NCBI RefSeq assembly: GCF_030523875.1 | Contig: NZ_JAUNHR010000017.1 | Coordinates: 1-35,518, forward strand | Source: Micrococcus sp. | GTDB taxonomy: Bacteria; Actinomycetota; Actinomycetes; Actinomycetales; Micrococcaceae | Direction of reading: 5' to 3' | DNA length: 35,518 nucleotides | Part shown: piece after piece, positions 33,103 through 35,518 of the stretch | How positions within the stretch are numbered: the first letter of the stretch is position 1 | How the letters are laid out: each line of letters starts with the position of its first letter | The notes under the pieces: generated by a model | What the model saw: only the letters and a program-made list of their open reading frames with translations | What the model was told of the DNA's origin: nothing | The model's database searches: none | Made by a program: the position numbers and the translations under genes

Positions 33103-34062
33103 ATGGCTCGGCATCCTCCTCCTCTGCCCCCGATGCGATGCGGTCTCGACCAGGCTCTCCGGGAGCCGACCGTCTTCGCGACGGCCACCGCGATGCGTGC
33201 CGGGATCCCACGGCATCGCCTGCGCAGATCCGACCTCGTCTTCGCAGGGCACGGGCTCTGGCGCCGGGTCGACCGCGAGGAGGAGCTCACGGACAGGCTC
33301 CGCGCCCTCCAGGATCTGCATCCCAGCGCGGCGTTCTCGCATGCGACGGCCCTGCGGATGCTGGAGGTGGACCTGCCTGGCCGGTGGGACGCCGACCTCG
33401 AGATCCACTTGACGCATCCCTCCTGGCACCCGGTCGACTCACGGCGCGCCGACGTCATCCACCATTGGAGACGGTTGGACGTGCCGACCCGGGTGCTCCA
33501 CGGCGTGCGGGTCACGGAGACGGCGTACTCCTGGGTGGACGTGGCGTCCCTCGGCGCGAGCGTGGAGGAGCTCGTCGTGATTGGTGACTCCGCTCTGTTC
33601 GATGTGCGCGAACCGAGGCGGCGTAGGAACCGGCGGCCCGGCGTCGTGACCATGGAGGCCCTGCACGGCGGTGTCGCGGCCCGGGCCGGCGAGCCGGGCG
33701 TCGTGCGTGCCCGGGAGGCCCTCGCACTCGTGCGGCAGGGGTGCGACTCGCCGCAGGAGACCCGCCTGAGGCTCGGGATCATCGCGTCGGGGCTGCCGGA
33801 GCCGGCGGTGAACCCTCGGGTGCGGCTCGCGACGGGCCAGGCGCTCCGGGTCGATCTCGTGTGGGAAGAGGCCAAGGTGGCCGTCGAGTACGACGGCGAC
33901 CAGCATCGCACCGACCGGCGGCAGTGGCGCGAGGACCGCGAGCGTGACGCGAGCCTGCGCGCCGAGGGGTGGACGGTGATCCGGGTGACGGCCGACGTGT
34001 TCCGCGAGCCGCAGTGGTGGACGTTCCTTCAGCAGCTGCGGATAGCCCTGGAACTCATCTGA
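33103..34062 (+). CDS. DUF559 (Vsr-fold) endonuclease-domain protein with AbiEi-like N-terminus
   Basis: The 319-aa protein starts at ATG 33103 after AGGA. The N-terminus has the helix-turn-helix-like pattern (REPTVFATATAMRAGIPRHR, then LVFAGHGLWRR) found in AbiEi-type antitoxin-domain proteins of actinobacteria. The C-terminal 110 residues are DUF559/Vsr-like: SPQETRLRLGI, LRVDLVWEEAKVAVEYDG with acidic residues spaced like a PD-(D/E)XK site, and RDASLRAEGWTVIRVTADV. The activity in this family is not established to my knowledge. One long hairpin repeat lies 79 bp before the gene and a second copy 41 bp after it. Confidence 0.75.
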   Translation: MARHPPPLPPMRCGLDQALREPTVFATATAMRAGIPRHRLRRSDLVFAGHGLWRRVDREEELTDRLRALQDLHPSAAFSHATALRMLEVDLPGRWDADLEIHLTHPSWHPVDSRRADVIHHWRRLDVPTRVLHGVRVTETAYSWVDVASLGASVEELVVIGDSALFDVREPRRRRNRRPGVVTMEALHGGVAARAGEPGVVRAREALALVRQGCDSPQETRLRLGIIASGLPEPAVNPRVRLATGQALRVDLVWEEAKVAVEYDGDQHRTDRRQWREDRERDASLRAEGWTVIRVTADVFREPQWWTFLQQLRIALELI

Positions 34063-34102
34063 GCACTGGGGCGCCGTGGGGAGCGCCAGCTGCCACTGGC
34101 GG

Positions 34103-34163
34103 TGCCATCCGGACGTTCGGACCGGAATGCGGCCCGGATTCCGGTCCGAACATCCGGATGGCA
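34103..34163. repeat. Long palindromic hairpin element, copy 2
   Basis: Arms 34103-34128 and 34138-34163 are 26-bp inverted repeats with one mismatch (a G:U pair in RNA) and a 9-nt loop (GCGGCCCGG). The arm shares 24 consecutive bases with copy 1, and the loops are unrelated. Copy 2 lies just after the DUF559 gene, in the same arm-length and loop-length design. Confidence 0.9.
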
Positions 34164-34264
34164 GGGCTGAAGGGGCAGGGGGAACGGCCGGGGACAGCGG
34201 CGACGGGGTTGAGCCGGCAGAGGATCCGCCCCGCCCGGCGCGCCCCCGGGCGTAGGATCACCCC

Positions 34265-34278
34265 TGTCCGATCGGACA
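34265..34278 (+). promoter_or_regulatory. Perfect 14-bp palindrome upstream of panD
   Basis: TGTCCGATCGGACA is a perfect palindrome 33 nt before the panD start. TAGGAT at 34253-34258 may be a -10 box, so the palindrome would lie at the transcription start or in the early leader. It is a candidate operator for an unidentified dimeric regulator. No convincing -35 is seen. Confidence 0.45.
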
Positions 34279-34311
34279 CCCCCCATCCCCTCACCTGGAG
34301 ACCTCCGCCGC

Positions 34312-34749
34312 ATGCTGCGCACCATGTTCCACGCCAAGATCCACCGGGCCACCGTGACCCAGGCGGACCTGCACTACGTGGGGTCCGTGACCGTGGACCA
34401 GGACCTCCTCGACGCCGCCGGCATCCTGCCCGGCGAGCTCGTGAGCATCGTGGACGTCACCAACGGCGCCCGCCTCGAGACCTACACCATCGCCGGAGAG
34501 CGTGGCTCGGGCGTGCTCGGCATCAACGGCGCCGCCGCCCGCCTGATCCAGCCGGGGGACGTGGTCATCCTCATCGCGTACGCCCAGATGGACGACGACG
34601 AGGCCCGCACCTTCAAGCCGACGGTCGTCCACGTGGACGCGGAGAACCGCATCGTGGAGCTGGGCACGGATCCGGCCGAGGGGCTGCTCGACGGCGTCGC
34701 CCGCCCCCCGCGGTCCCGCCGCCTGGAGGACGCGCAGGCGGAGCTCTGA
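34312..34749 (+). CDS. panD: Aspartate 1-decarboxylase (pyruvoyl-dependent)
   Basis: The 145-aa protein has ATG 34312 ([20 protein letters not shown]), as in known PanD proteins. Self-processing at Gly24-Ser25 (HYVG|SVTVD) would create the pyruvoyl group. Lys9, Tyr22, Arg54 and Tyr58 sit at the expected active-site positions. It decarboxylates L-aspartate to beta-alanine for pantothenate and CoA synthesis. The C-terminal tail beyond residue 120 is a little longer than in E. coli PanD. The downstream P450 frame starts 4 nt after its stop, so the two may be co-transcribed. Confidence 0.95.
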   Translation: MLRTMFHAKIHRATVTQADLHYVGSVTVDQDLLDAAGILPGELVSIVDVTNGARLETYTIAGERGSGVLGINGAAARLIQPGDVVILIAYAQMDDDEARTFKPTVVHVDAENRIVELGTDPAEGLLDGVARPPRSRRLEDAQAEL

Positions 34750-34753
34750 CCCC

Positions 34754-35518
34754 GTGACCGGCGCCTGCCCCGCGCATCCCGGGCCCGGACCCGCCGCCGA
34801 CGACCGCCGCAGCGCCCGCGCGGGGGAGCCCTCCCGCCCGGACGTCGAGTGCGTGGACGGCGTGTGGCATGTGCGCTCCCAGCGCCTGGTCCGGGAGGTG
34901 CTCCGCTCCGCGGACGCCACCCGCCAGGCCGGGTTCGGCGTGGAGACGGTGCGCGCGGGACTGCCCCTGACCCGGTGGCCGGTGCTCTAGGCGGACGGGT
35001 CGGAGCACCGTGCCCAGCGGGCGGCGATCGGCCGCCACTTCTCCCCGGCCACGGTCGACCGGGAGTACCGGGAGCACATGGCGGCGGAGGCGGACGCGCT
35101 CGTGGGCCGGCTGCGGGACGGGCGCATCCACGACCTCTCCGAGCTCGCGCTGCACTTCTCCACCCGGGTGGCGGCGCGGGTGGTGGGGCTGACCGAGTCG
35201 GACCAGGAGGGCCTGGCCCGGCGCCTCGTGGCGTTCTTCGACCAGCCGGACGCCGTCCTCGGCGAGCCGTCCACGGGCTGGCGCCGGATCACCGCGCTCG
35301 CGGCCTCCCTCCCCGGGGCCCTCGACCTGCTGCGGTTCCACCTCGCCGACGTGCGCCCCGCGATCCGGGCGCGTCGCGCCCACCGCCGCGACGACGTCGT
35401 CTCCCACCTGCTGGACGAGGGCTGCTCGGACCTCGAGGTCCTCATGGAGTGCGTGACGTACGGCGCCGCCGGGATGGTCACCACCCGCGAGTTCCTCCAG
35501 ATGGCCGCCTGGCACCTC
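34754..35518 (+). pseudogene. Cytochrome P450 interrupted by an in-frame TAG; 3' end outside window
   Basis: GTG 34754 opens a frame that stops at TAG 34988-34990 (codon 79). The same frame then continues without a break: ADGSEHRAQRAAIGRHFSP, then TVDREYREHM, to the window end. In P450 proteins this place normally reads VL-(Y/F)-ADG-x-x-H-x-x-x-R, so the TAG replaces one aromatic codon, most simply TAC to TAG. The I-helix-like segment AAGMVTTREF lies near the end; the heme Cys region is outside. It is probably a recent nonsense mutation or a base-call error. Amber recoding has no support here. Confidence 0.8.

Noticed and set aside
32964..34163. CRISPR array or transposon terminal repeats
   Set aside because: Only two copies lie over 1 kb apart with a gene between, each is itself a palindrome, and no transposase or regular spacers are present.
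34988..34990. Translational recoding of the TAG (pyrrolysine or readthrough)
   Set aside because: No recoding genes or elements are visible, and P450 proteins do not need such a residue at this site. A point mutation or base-call error is simpler.

Overview
The window is GC-rich DNA from an actinomycete, probably a Micrococcaceae member such as Micrococcus or Kocuria (inference). The basis is strong third-position GC, long overlapping shadow frames, frequent GTG starts, a PaaR-type TetR repressor with phenylacetate genes, and a PaaZ fusion next to panD and a P450. No rRNA, tRNA, CRISPR array or insertion sequence was found.

Left edge (1-669): the C-terminal part of an LD-carboxypeptidase (peptidase S66). 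It is followed by a short broken DUF664/DinB-like fragment on the other strand (about 683-847), which looks like a damaged junction.

Defence island (943-15446): two divergent transcription units around a 335-bp intergenic region. The leftward unit encodes a GHKL(sacsin-like)-SF2 helicase giant, a NERD-SF1 helicase, a DrmA-type helicase and a DrmB-type DUF1998 protein, joined by 4-nt overlaps or near-overlaps. The rightward unit encodes a C5-cytosine DNA methyltransferase, an HNH endonuclease with a duplicated N-terminal module, and a Vsr-type endonuclease, also overlapping. A small protein resembling the N-terminal domain of HNH restriction enzymes closes the island. The drmA-drmB pair and the 5mC methyltransferase recall class 2 DISARM, but no DrmC (phospholipase D) or DrmE is visible. 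This makes it a DISARM-related composite system and the main candidate for an undescribed defence system. By eye the base composition is less GC-extreme than the flanks; it was not computed.

Housekeeping block (15477-26761, all minus): a DUF1846 protein, three tandem TRIC/UPF0126 membrane proteins, adenylosuccinate lyase (purB, overlapping the third TRIC gene by 1 nt), a 545-aa lipoprotein, and a TM0106-type RecB nuclease-SF1 helicase whose stop overlaps the lipoprotein start.

Phenylacetate block (26810-32794): paaI-paaK and a TetR regulator on plus, a second lipoprotein, then paaZ on minus. Matching palindromic operators lie in front of paaI and paaZ, so the TetR protein is likely PaaR controlling both arms.

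Right edge (32964-35518): a DUF559 endonuclease-like gene is bracketed by two copies of one long hairpin (26-bp arms, 9-nt loop, conserved arms, different loops). Then come panD with a perfect 14-bp palindrome upstream, and a cytochrome P450 gene interrupted by an in-frame amber codon and cut by the window end.
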